A stretch of DNA of 8,800 nucleotides from Deltaproteobacteria bacterium (GTDB lineage: Bacteria > Desulfobacterota > Deferrimicrobia > Deferrimicrobiales > Deferrimicrobiaceae). The position numbers and the translations under genes are program-made. A model generated the notes under the pieces. That model did not search any database. It worked only from the letters and a program-made list of their open reading frames with translations, and was not told the origin of the DNA. The DNA lies in NCBI GenBank assembly GCA_003513855.1, contig DOTC01000062.1, positions 4,300 through 13,099 on the forward strand. Direction: 5' to 3'. Below, piece after piece: positions 1-5,821 of the stretch (positions within the stretch are counted from its first letter, which is position 1; every line of letters begins with the position of its first letter).

Positions 1-20
1 GCGACGGCAGCGCGCCTCAT
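1..20 (-). CDS. Possible 5' end of a further operon gene (partial)
   Basis: The stop codon of the alpha/beta hydrolase (TGA, plus-strand 17-19) overlaps an ATG at 18-20 in the ATGA arrangement also used by the two preceding gene junctions in this operon. The readable codons give only Met-Arg-Arg-Ala-Ala-Val before the window ends. The repeated overlap style is the sole reason for suspecting a gene; too little sequence is present to name it or to exclude coincidence. Confidence 0.25.
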
Positions 21-868
21 TCCCGTGCGGTCTCCTCCCCCGTCACGAAGCCGGTGACATCCTTCCACCACGAAGGGTCGACGCCCTGGAGCCATGTGTT
101 GTGGCCTGCGCCGGGCAGCACCCACAGCCTTTTCCTGCCGGAGAGGAGCGTAAACAGCCGGCGCCCGCGCTCGGGCGGAATGACTTCGTCGTCTTCCGCC
201 ACCACGACCGCCACGGGACCGTCGTACCGGTTCAGGTTCCGGATGTTGTCGTATCTGTCTTTGGTCAGCCATTTTGCCGGGAGATACCAGAACACGGACT
301 GGGCCATGTCGGGCAGGGTATCCCAGGGCGTGATCAGGACGACCCCGGCAACCGGAACCTTTCCCGAACCCGCCACGGCAGCCGCCACGCCGCATCCCAG
401 GGATTCGCCGAGCAGATAGAGTGGCCCACCGAACTGTTCGATCGCGGCACGGGCTGCATCCACCGCGGCGGAAACGAAGGATGCTTCCCGTGCTTCGCCC
501 GCGCGCGCGCCGTAGCCGGGGTACTCGAAGAGGATCAACCGGTACCCCAGATGGGCCAGTTCCTTCCCGTAGAAGAAACGGTCCGGCGCCGCCCCGGCGT
601 TTCCGTGGAAAAGCAGGATCACTCCCTTCGACGTTCGGGGGGCATCCGTCTCGACGAACCCCTGGTAGTCGGGTGTGTTCTCCGGCCAGAGGGAGAAATG
701 AAATCCCTTCGCCCGGGCCGCGGCGGTCTCCAGCGGGTAGGTATCGGGGAAATACAGGATCTTGTCCTGCGTCAGGTAGACGAAGACGAGAAATGCGCAA
801 TATCCAGCGACGGCGAGACAAAAAAACGTCCAGAAACGTTCCGGGAGGAGGGCGGCGAACCGCATCAT
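17..868 (-). CDS. Membrane-anchored alpha/beta hydrolase
   Basis: A 283-residue serine hydrolase of the alpha/beta-hydrolase fold. A hydrophobic segment at about residues 12-32 should anchor it in the inner membrane with the catalytic domain outside the cytoplasm. The oxyanion-hole motif HGNAGA is at 88-93, the nucleophile elbow GESLG at 154-158 (Ser156), the acid in AEDDEVIP (Asp226 or Asp227), and the catalytic His256 in GAGHNTW. All triad elements are present and in order, so it should be active. It resembles the BEM46/YfhR-like group of membrane-tethered hydrolases, whose substrates are poorly known; esterase or thioesterase activity is possible. The start ATG overlaps the stop of the upstream small membrane protein by 4 bases (ATGA), implying translational coupling. 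A second in-frame ATG follows immediately. The fold is well supported; the substrate is unknown. Confidence 0.88.
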   Translation of the reverse strand: MMRFAALLPERFWTFFCLAVAGYCAFLVFVYLTQDKILYFPDTYPLETAAARAKGFHFSLWPENTPDYQGFVETDAPRTSKGVILLFHGNAGAAPDRFFYGKELAHLGYRLILFEYPGYGARAGEAREASFVSAAVDAARAAIEQFGGPLYLLGESLGCGVAAAVAGSGKVPVAGVVLITPWDTLPDMAQSVFWYLPAKWLTKDRYDNIRNLNRYDGPVAVVVAEDDEVIPPERGRRLFTLLSGRKRLWVLPGAGHNTWLQGVDPSWWKDVTGFVTGEETARE

Positions 869-1296
869 GAGAGGAAGCCCTGGAAGATGCGAACGATGTT
901 GGCCGGCGGGGCGCTGTTATGTCCCGGGATTCGATAGATGTCAAACGTCGATGCGACGAGGAGCGCGAGGATCAGGAAGGCCACAGCCACCGGCGCATAT
1001 CGCTTGGAAAACACGCGGAACAGGCCCCGGGATATTCCCGATGCCGCGAGATAGAGAAGGCCACCGAGAATCGCGATGTGCGCCCACAGGATACCGAGCA
1101 GGAAAAACCCTTCTCCCGTGAATTTTGGCAACGCCACAACAAGGCCCTGGACGGCGAGAACGATGATGCAAAGGGTCGGAACCACTCCCCCGACAACCAG
1201 CATATAGAAGGGAACGGGAACGGTTGCCGGAAAGGCGACGAACAGCATCCACTTCGACCTGCGATGAGACCTGGAAGACGCGGTCATCAAACTCAT
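865..1296 (-). CDS. Small four-helix membrane protein, unrecognised
   Basis: A 143-residue protein that I do not recognise. After a short basic N-terminus (several Arg/Lys/Ser in residues 8-16) it has about four hydrophobic segments, near 17-37, 39-57, 64-88 and 98-116, and ends in a short polar tail. I chose the ATG at 1296 because it overlaps the stop of the preceding gene as ATGA, with an AAGG element just upstream. The reading frame stays open further upstream, but that part lies antisense-free over the neighbour's coding sequence and is not membrane-like. A second Met lies three codons in. It sits between another small membrane protein and a membrane-anchored hydrolase, overlapping both by 4 bases, so the three products are probably made together. 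No catalytic motif is visible. Confidence 0.7.
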   Translation of the reverse strand: MSLMTASSRSHRRSKWMLFVAFPATVPVPFYMLVVGGVVPTLCIIVLAVQGLVVALPKFTGEGFFLLGILWAHIAILGGLLYLAASGISRGLFRVFSKRYAPVAVAFLILALLVASTFDIYRIPGHNSAPPANIVRIFQGFLS

Positions 1297-1703
1297 AAGA
1301 CCTTGTACGCCATGTAGATCAGGAACCCGTTCCATGCGCAGAACCCCGCAAGCGATATCAGGAACATTCCCGGGGACGGTTTCCCCTTGGAAAACCCCCA
1401 GGCGAAGCCTCTTGCGCTGTACGGGGTGCTCGCCACCAAAAGGGCGATCCCAAGAACCTTGATCCACGACACGCGAAACAGGATCAGCAAGCCTACGGCG
1501 AAATCCAGTACGCAGAAGAGGGTTTCCCGGAAATACACCCCGACCTTGAAAGGAGTGCTTTGCCCTGCGAACTCCTCATACTGTTTTTTCGCTCCGGTAT
1601 ATAACGAACGGATGCCATACATCCCCGCAAGCATAAAGTAGGCTGCCAGTGCGGGTTTCAGGATTTCCCTGTGGTCAACGAACCATGTTCCGATGGTTTC
1701 CAT
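1293..1703 (-). CDS. Small membrane protein, unrecognised
   Basis: A 136-residue protein with about four hydrophobic stretches (near residues 14-34, 60-78, 80-95 and 108-133), separated by a polar loop around 36-56 rich in Lys, Glu and Gln and a second one around 96-107. I do not recognise the family. The ATG at 1703 has a good ribosome-binding site (AAGGA, about 4-5 bases upstream). The gene begins 33 bases after the TIGR00341 gene and its stop overlaps the next gene's start. It shares its general layout with the following protein, but I see no clear sequence similarity between the two. Role unknown. Confidence 0.75.
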   Translation of the reverse strand: METIGTWFVDHREILKPALAAYFMLAGMYGIRSLYTGAKKQYEEFAGQSTPFKVGVYFRETLFCVLDFAVGLLILFRVSWIKVLGIALLVASTPYSARGFAWGFSKGKPSPGMFLISLAGFCAWNGFLIYMAYKVL

Positions 1704-1736
1704 CTGTTCCTTCTTTGACGATTCGACAGGCCGCGG

Positions 1737-2756
1737 TCAGGCCGTCCCCACGGACCCCGACAGCATCAGACCCAGAAGGATCGCGAGCATGATGAGCCAT
1801 GTCGCAACGGCGAGTCGGGTGGCTTTCCGTGCCCGTTCTTCCTCCCACCAGGTTCTGGGCCGCACTTTCTGGAAAAGGAACGTAGCCACCGCAGCCAGGT
1901 TGATACAGGTCACGTTCGTCAGGATGAGAATGAAGGCGCCCGCGGCCTGCATCCCGTATCCTGCCCCGGCGAGCAGGCCGGCAACCACCAGGGGGGGGAG
2001 AAGCGCCACGGAGACCATGACGCCGACAACCACGGCGGGAACGCCGGACGTGAACGCCAGGGCCCCGGCGGCTCCTGCGGCCAGCGCGAGAATGACGTCG
2101 CCGACGTCCGCCCGGGTTCTGGCCGCCAGTTCGGGAGCGTGGGGATCGATCGTGAGCACGGCCCCGAGCAGCATGGACAACGCAGCGGCCGTCGCCACCC
2201 CGACGCCGATGGTCCGGAGGGACTGCCTTGCGAGATCCGGATCCCCAAGGGTCGATGCCAGCGACAGCGCCACGTTCGGACCCAGGAGGGGTGCGATGAC
2301 CATCGCGCCGATGACGATGGCGATATCGCCCCGGATCAGTCCGACCGCAGCGACGACGGTGGACAGGACAATCGTGACAACATAGATGGGCGTCAGCCTG
2401 CTTGCCTGGGCCACGTCCTCGTACAGCTCCTCGCGGCTGATTCTCTGGGGTCCCCCTTTGGCCGGGGCGGCCGCTTCCCCGTCCGGGGCCTTGCTCTCGG
2501 CCGGCGGCTCGACGGGGGGTACGGTTGCTTCCACGGGCAGGGATACCAGCCGGAAATTGTCCCGCGAACCGAAGTGACGGACCAGGACGTCCGACAATGC
2601 CTCGGTATGCTCGGCATCCAGGAGAATCCGGACATGGCCGACGGCGCCCACAGATTCCGATGTCCAGATCTGGATAACCCGGATGTCCTGGAGCAGCGCC
2701 GGTAATGTTTCGAGCTCTTGGCTCGGGATCTCCAGCTCGATCAGGCGAAGCGGCAC
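1737..2756 (-). CDS. TIGR00341/DUF389 family membrane protein
   Basis: A 339-residue integral membrane protein of the DUF389/TIGR00341 family. Residues 1-75 form a small soluble domain of the kind found in this family, followed by a Pro/Glu/Ala-rich linker (about 76-105). The conserved membrane core starts with LTPIYVVTIVLSTVVAA (121-137) and continues through GAMVIAPLLGP (150-160), a run of helices at 185-203, 219-237 and 238-263, and two helices near 272-295 and 314-333. The GAMVIAPLLGP segment is the family hallmark. The start is GTG, chosen for an AAGGAGG ribosome-binding site about 10 bases upstream and because no other start lies nearby. It follows the MBL-fold gene by 16 bases. The biochemical function of the family is not established; transport is only a guess. 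Confidence 0.88.
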   Translation of the reverse strand: MPLRLIELEIPSQELETLPALLQDIRVIQIWTSESVGAVGHVRILLDAEHTEALSDVLVRHFGSRDNFRLVSLPVEATVPPVEPPAESKAPDGEAAAPAKGGPQRISREELYEDVAQASRLTPIYVVTIVLSTVVAAVGLIRGDIAIVIGAMVIAPLLGPNVALSLASTLGDPDLARQSLRTIGVGVATAAALSMLLGAVLTIDPHAPELAARTRADVGDVILALAAGAAGALAFTSGVPAVVVGVMVSVALLPPLVVAGLLAGAGYGMQAAGAFILILTNVTCINLAAVATFLFQKVRPRTWWEEERARKATRLAVATWLIMLAILLGLMLSGSVGTA

Positions 2757-2772
2757 GAGCGCGATGCCTCCT

Positions 2773-3450
2773 TCACGACAGGGCCCGGTGGATGACTTCG
2801 GCCGGAAACGGCTCCCCGTGGGCAGGATATATCATTGTGGCGCCGTTATTCAGCAGCCGTTTCCAGCTCTCCGATACCGCGACCGAATCCTCGGCGAAAA
2901 TCGGTAAGCCGGGAGTGAGGCGGAGGGGAAACCGGTTCATGGCGAGGTCTCCGACGAACGCCTCGCCGGTATCCAGCAGGACGCTGACGGATCCTTTGGT
3001 GTGGCCCGGCGTGTGAAGAACCTTGCCCGGGATGCCGTAGCCGTACAGGGGCATCCCTTCGTCTCCCAGCATGACGTCGACTCCGGCGGGCGGAACGGTG
3101 ATCAACGGCAGGAAAAGCCTGTGCAGGCCGGCGAACACCCGTCCCCACAGGGTGACCCCGGGAGAAAGGGGTTTCATGGACCGCTCGAGCCACTCCGCCT
3201 CCCGGCGGTGCATCGCCAGTTTTCCGCCGGTGATGCGCTTGATTTCTCCGGCGGACCCGATATGGTCCCAGTGCCCGTGGGTAATGACGACCAGTCGCAC
3301 GTCCTCGGGAAGGATGGAGGCCCGTTCCAGCCCGTGCGCGAAGATCCTTCCTTTCCCGGGGGCGCCTGCATCCACTGCGATGATGCCCTCTGCCTTGAGG
3401 ACGTAGCACCGGTCGAATCCCAGATCGATGGGGAAGATACGGACTGCCAT
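2773..3450 (-). CDS. Metallo-beta-lactamase-fold hydrolase
   Basis: A 225-residue MBL-fold metal-dependent hydrolase. The metal-binding motif HGHWDH is at 58-63 (His58, His60, Asp62, His63), with the third-strand His150 in HTPGHTKGS, the bridging Asp168 in FVGDLAMN, and His211 in YPAHGEPF. All ligands for a two-metal site are present. The short single-domain form resembles glyoxalase II-like and generic thioesterase or lactonase members, so the substrate cannot be read from sequence. I chose the ATG at 3450, which gives a typical N-terminus (MAVRIFPIDLGFDRCYVLKA) and has GAGG 5 bases upstream. ATG at 3498 (GGGGA 8 bases upstream) or TTG at 3513 would add 16 or 21 residues. It lies between the FAH-family enzyme and the TIGR00341 gene in the same operon. 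Confidence 0.9.
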   Translation of the reverse strand: MAVRIFPIDLGFDRCYVLKAEGIIAVDAGAPGKGRIFAHGLERASILPEDVRLVVITHGHWDHIGSAGEIKRITGGKLAMHRREAEWLERSMKPLSPGVTLWGRVFAGLHRLFLPLITVPPAGVDVMLGDEGMPLYGYGIPGKVLHTPGHTKGSVSVLLDTGEAFVGDLAMNRFPLRLTPGLPIFAEDSVAVSESWKRLLNNGATMIYPAHGEPFPAEVIHRALS

Positions 3451-3522
3451 CCGCGCCTCGGCTCCAACCGGTCGTTCGATGGTCGATCCACGCGTCATGG
3501 ATCCATTCCCCAAGCTCCCGGA

Positions 3523-4176
3523 TTAGGCCACGGACACACGGAGGGCGGCCACTCCCGGAATTTCCGCGGCCAGCTCGTCCCCCGAGACGATCCGGGTGAC
3601 GCCGGCGGGGGTCCCGGTGAGGATGACGTCTCCAGGTTCGAGGGTGAAACAGCCGGACATGTGGCTGATGACGGCGGGGATCCGGTGGATCATCATCGAG
3701 GTGTTTCCATCCTGCCGCATCTCGCCGTTCACCGTCAGGCGGATCTGCAGGTTCTGCGGGTCCGCCACGTTGGACGCCTCCACAAAGTCGGAGAGCGGAC
3801 ATGCGGTGTCGAATCCCTTCGCGATCTCCCACGGCAGCCCCTTCTTCTTCAGCTCCCCCTGGACATCGCGCAGGGTGAGATCGATGCCCACCCCGTACCC
3901 GGCAACATGGTCCATCGCCTGGGACACCGGAATATCCTTCCCCTTCCTGCCGATCAGGAGCGCCAGTTCCGCTTCGTGGTGGCAGTCGTGCGAATAGGGC
4001 GGAATAACAATCGCTTCTCCTTCGCCGATGACCGAAGAGGCCGGCTTGATGAAGATCACCGGCGCTTCGGGGGTCGGGTTCCCCAGTTCCTTGATGTGTT
4101 CCGCATAGTTGCGGCCGATGCAAAGAATCTTGCCGATGGGAAAATGCTGGCCGCTCCGAAGACGCGCCGTTCTCAT
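3523..4176 (-). CDS. FAH-family hydrolase (acylpyruvase-like)
   Basis: A 217-residue fumarylacetoacetate hydrolase-family protein of the short FAHD1/YcgM type. CIGRNYAEHIKELGN (19-33) holds the lid motif, with His27 and Glu30 in the H-x-x-E spacing of the FAHD1 catalytic dyad. Metal ligands are Glu68 and Glu70 in HHEAELALLIG and Asp99 in GYGVGIDLT. Lys120 and Asp123 in AKGFDTACP and the TGTPAGV turn at 187-193 complete the site. The family cleaves acylpyruvates or decarboxylates oxaloacetate, or hydrates/isomerises related keto-acids in aromatic catabolism, with Mg2+ or Mn2+ in the cytoplasm. The dyad favours acylpyruvase or oxaloacetate decarboxylase activity, but this is inference. The start ATG is preceded by GGAGG about 10 bases upstream. 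It follows the hemolysin III gene by 45 bases. Confidence 0.92.
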   Translation of the reverse strand: MRTARLRSGQHFPIGKILCIGRNYAEHIKELGNPTPEAPVIFIKPASSVIGEGEAIVIPPYSHDCHHEAELALLIGRKGKDIPVSQAMDHVAGYGVGIDLTLRDVQGELKKKGLPWEIAKGFDTACPLSDFVEASNVADPQNLQIRLTVNGEMRQDGNTSMMIHRIPAVISHMSGCFTLEPGDVILTGTPAGVTRIVSGDELAAEIPGVAALRVSVA

Positions 4177-4221
4177 GGATGCAGTTCCTCCCTTCCGCGC
4201 GCCGCCGGCTTCCGCCGGTTG

Positions 4222-4875
4222 TCAGGCCGCGAACCGCAGCACCGCGATGAAATGACACGCGGTGCCCGTAATGACGAACAGGTGCCAGACGAAGTGGCTG
4301 TAACAGACCCGCTTGGCCGCATAGAACACCACACCCACCGTATATGCGATACCACCTGCCGATAGCCAGAACAGACCCCACGATGGCACACGGAGCCACA
4401 ACGGCTTTACCGCGACAAGGATGAGCCAGCCCATGGCCAGATACAGGCCCGTCGAGAGTTTCGGATACCGTACCCCTCCTGCCGCCGTAAGTACGATACC
4501 GGCAAGGGCCAACCCCCACACGAGCCCGAACAGCGTCCAGCCCCACGCGCCGCGGAGCACACCGAGGGTAAACGGAGTGTACGTGCCGGCGATCATGAGG
4601 AAGATCGCTGCGCGGTCAAGAACCTGGAATACCTGCTTGGCATGATTCCTTGGCAACGCGTGGTAGAGCGTGGATGTGAGGTACAGCAGCACCATGGTCG
4701 CCGCGAAGACGCTCGCCCCTGCAATTCGCGCTGCGCCGCCTTGCCGGACTGCGGAAAGAACAAGAACCGGGGCGGCAGCTGCCGCGGCCAGCAAGGCGAC
4801 ACCATGACTGACGCTGTTTGCGATTTCCTCCCCGCGGGACTGCGTTCGTTCTTGTCTTGCGAGTGCTTTGATCAT
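4222..4875 (-). CDS. Hemolysin III / PAQR family membrane protein
   Basis: A 217-residue seven-helix membrane protein of the HlyIII/YqfA branch of the PAQR superfamily. Family residues are all visible: Glu17 and His24 in GEEIANSVSHG, Ser68 and His72 in STLYH, Asp87 in DRAAIF, and His194 and His198 in SHFVWHLF. His72, His194 and His198 match the three zinc ligands of the superfamily, and Asp87 with the Ser/Glu residues match its buried hydrolase-like site. Bacterial members are linked to membrane-lipid homeostasis; the haemolysin name comes from a Bacillus cereus protein and does not imply a toxin. The ATG at 4875 has AGGA 9 bases upstream. It is the first gene of the minus-strand operon and lies just past the integron boundary, so its promoter should lie within about 4876-5009, though no convincing -35/-10 pair is seen. 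Confidence 0.93.
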   Translation of the reverse strand: MIKALARQERTQSRGEEIANSVSHGVALLAAAAAAPVLVLSAVRQGGAARIAGASVFAATMVLLYLTSTLYHALPRNHAKQVFQVLDRAAIFLMIAGTYTPFTLGVLRGAWGWTLFGLVWGLALAGIVLTAAGGVRYPKLSTGLYLAMGWLILVAVKPLWLRVPSWGLFWLSAGGIAYTVGVVFYAAKRVCYSHFVWHLFVITGTACHFIAVLRFAA

Positions 4876-4890
4876 GACTTTTCATCCTAT

Positions 4891-5010
4891 GCGGTCAAAC
4901 CCGCGCATATCAGCATGATTACCGTGGACATCGCCGCGCCCCGCCCCACCGCAAAAGAAAAAGGAGAGGCGAATCGAAAAACCCCTTGACGCCGGTCACA
5001 CCATATCAAC
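4891..5010. repeat. Imperfect direct repeat at the integron/chromosome boundary
   Basis: Plus-strand copies lie at 4891-4914 and 4991-5010. Both read GC(C/G)GGTCA(A/C)ACC, then, after an extra four to five bases in the left copy, ATATCA(G/A)C. About 18 of 20 alignable bases agree. The right copy includes the core at which the gene cassette joins the chromosome. The left copy lies just upstream of the hemolysin III ribosome-binding site. It may be chance, a pair of regulator or integrase binding sites, or a remnant of an earlier boundary. Confidence 0.4.
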
Positions 5011-5076
5011 GCTCAGGGTAAGCGGGGGGCTCTGCGAGAAACACGGCGAGCCGTCAGCTTCAGCCTGTTGTTAGAT
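5004..5076 (-). repeat. attC-like recombination site of the toxin-antitoxin cassette
   Basis: Read on the minus strand, this 73-base imperfect palindrome begins with an R'' core ATCTAAC (5076-5070, matching RYYYAAC) and ends with an R' core starting GTTGATA (5010-5004). Inside are an L'' box CAGGCTGAAGC (5067-5057) and an L' box GCTTACCCTG (5023-5014). These pair as CAGG/CCTG and AAGC/GCTT, with one unpaired extra base on the L'' side, which is the asymmetry that fixes strand and orientation in real attC sites. The apical region forms GGCTC/GAGCC and a smaller ACGGC-TC-GCCGT hairpin. The R'' core overlaps the toxin TAA stop, as is common for cassettes. The chromosomal-side R' core departs from GTTRRRY at two positions, as expected if it derives from attI rather than from this cassette. 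Confidence 0.78.
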
Positions 5077-5340
5077 GCCCTTGCGATAAACCTCCCGACG
5101 ATGACCGACCTTCACTACGCAAACGACAAGCTCAATATCAGATACTGAATAGACGATACGATATGCTCCCTGGCGAACTCGATACTTATCGTCATGCCCG
5201 GAGAGTTTTTCGCAGCCGGGAGGACGTGGGTCGGAAGAAAGTGACTGGATGCGTTTGATGATTCGCAGGCGATCTTTTTTGGGGGAGGCTTCAATCTCCT
5301 TGGCGGCAGACGGTTTGATGAGAAGCTTATAGCTTGCCAC
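5071..5340 (-). CDS. RelE/ParE-family toxin
   Basis: An 89-residue toxin of the RelE/ParE superfamily, of usual length. It begins with YKLLIKPSAAKEIE, the typical first strand and helix. The middle reads DPRPPGCEKLSGHDDKYRVR, and the C-terminus carries the conserved block AYRIVYSV...VVKVGHRREVYR, with the basic residues that in RelE-type enzymes contact mRNA in the ribosomal A site. The usual outcome for this branch is ribosome-dependent mRNA cleavage; gyrase inhibition (ParE) is the alternative. The start is GTG at 5340, inside the antitoxin gene with a 14-base overlap, so translation is coupled. A weak AAGGA lies 11 bases upstream. The TAA stop is embedded in the R'' core of the attC site, so the gene fills its cassette to the edge. 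Confidence 0.92.
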   Translation of the reverse strand: MASYKLLIKPSAAKEIEASPKKDRLRIIKRIQSLSSDPRPPGCEKLSGHDDKYRVRQGAYRIVYSVSDIELVVCVVKVGHRREVYRKGI

Positions 5341-5560
5341 GTTTCCGCAGATCCTTCAGGACGTCCTCGAAAGCAAGATTCGGCTCGTTCGCCCTCTCTT
5401 CGAAGGCGGCCAAGTCTTCTGCATCCTCTGCCAAGTTCAGGCGGACCGCATCGTTGACCAGCTCTGAGATAGACCGATCTGTCTCTGCGGCCTTGAGGCG
5501 CAAGGCCCGATGGATCTGAGAATCGAAATAAACGGTGGCTCTCTTCATCGCGGTTTTCAT
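5327..5560 (-). CDS. Ribbon-helix-helix antitoxin (CopG/RelB-like)
   Basis: A 77-residue antitoxin. The N-terminus KRATVYFDSQIHRALRLKAA (6-25) forms the beta-strand and first helix of a ribbon-helix-helix DNA-binding domain, and DRSISELVNDAVRLNL the second helix. The acidic tail AEDAEDLAAFEERANEPN followed by LAFEDVLKDLRKRGKL is the kind of region that wraps and neutralises a RelE-type toxin. By family knowledge it should bind the toxin and repress its own promoter. The ATG at 5560 has AAGGTGA 3-5 bases upstream; a second ATG lies four codons in. It precedes and overlaps the toxin gene, the classical order. Confidence 0.92.
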   Translation of the reverse strand: MKTAMKRATVYFDSQIHRALRLKAAETDRSISELVNDAVRLNLAEDAEDLAAFEERANEPNLAFEDVLKDLRKRGKL

Positions 5561-5564
5561 GTAA

Positions 5565-5594
5565 TCACCTTAACATTATAACGTCGTGACGTCA
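5565..5594 (-). promoter_or_regulatory. Candidate operator/promoter of the toxin-antitoxin pair
   Basis: The cassette leader carries ACGTC-GT-GACGT (5581-5592), overlapped by the perfect palindrome TGACGTCA (5587-5594). Such short inverted repeats are typical ribbon-helix-helix operators. On the minus strand a TATAAT hexamer sits at 5580-5575, directly next to the palindrome, and AAGGTGA (5571-5565) is the antitoxin ribosome-binding site. If TATAAT is the real -10, the transcript would start almost at the ribosome-binding site, and no good -35 is spaced from it, so the promoter assignment is weak while the operator is plausible. Confidence 0.4.
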
Positions 5595-5621
5595 ATATGT
5601 CTGAAGTTGTAGCCCATAGGT

Positions 5622-5650
5622 GCATCTAACGAGAATTAGGTTGCCTAAAA
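5622..5650 (-). other. attI-like recombination site on the 3' side of intI
   Basis: On the minus strand an R core GTTAGATGC (5630-5622) is preceded by an inverted L-type core ACCTAAT (5641-5635, 6 of 7 to RYYYAAC) with TCTC between them. In class 1 attI the simple site has the same plan: CCTAA, six bases, then GTTAGGC. A further TTTAGGC (one mismatch to GTTRRRY) lies at 5650-5644 and could be an extra integrase site. The same bases form a short TTAGG-TTG-CCTAA hairpin (5636-5648). No L''/L' pair of an attC is visible on the intI side, so this looks like attI and not the end of a preceding cassette. The TTAGATGC part would have come from the inserted cassette; the native attI half is TTGATATG at 5009-5002. 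Confidence 0.6.
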
Positions 5651-5821
5651 AAACCCGGTAAAGGTCTTGGAATTTGGAGCTTTTCTTTAGTGGGAACGGA
5701 TTTAAATAAGAGCGTAGTGTTATTTGATAACATTTTGTTGAGGGTGGAAGAGGGTTGGGAGGCCGGTGGGGATAGGTTGCTGAGAGAGCTGGATAAGATA
5801 GCGGTGGAAAGGTGGCTTGGG
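5651..5821. other. intI-to-attI spacer, no gene recognised
   Basis: No convincing gene is present. The left half (5651-5735) is much richer in A and T than its surroundings and contains a 13-base inverted repeat GTTAT-TTG-ATAAC (5719-5731). The right half (5741-5830) is G-rich on the plus strand, with GGG runs at 5742, 5752, 5757 and 5768. By position it would hold accessory integrase-binding repeats, the intI transcript end and perhaps a cassette promoter, but none of these can be shown from sequence alone. Confidence 0.4.

Larger units (their letters stand above)
5010..5629 (-). mobile_element. Integron gene cassette carrying a toxin-antitoxin pair
   Basis: Integron cassettes join between G and TT of GTTRRRY cores. 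On the minus strand one such core, GTTAGATGC, lies at 5630-5622 and the next, GTTGATATG, at 5010-5002. This defines a 620-base cassette running from TTAGATGC (5629) to G (5010). It contains a promoter/operator region, the antitoxin, the toxin and the attC palindrome. If the cassette closed into a circle, its R' would become GTTAGATGC, a perfect 9-base complement of its R'' GCATCTAAC. This agreement between the two ends is strong evidence that the boundaries are right. Toxin-antitoxin cassettes are well known in large chromosomal integrons, where they are thought to stabilise arrays. Here it is the only cassette. Confidence 0.75.

Noticed and set aside
2846..4546. Long 566-codon minus-strand reading frame
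   Set aside because: It is a GC-rich shadow overlapping the FAH, MBL and hemolysin III genes, which carry complete family motifs. The product is Arg/Gly/Pro-rich without a domain.
5636..5655. TTAGG-TTG-CCTAA hairpin followed by seven A bases as a terminator
   Set aside because: On the plus strand the stem is followed by A, not T, and on the minus strand the T run precedes the stem. The stem is also only five pairs. It is better explained as inverted integrase cores.
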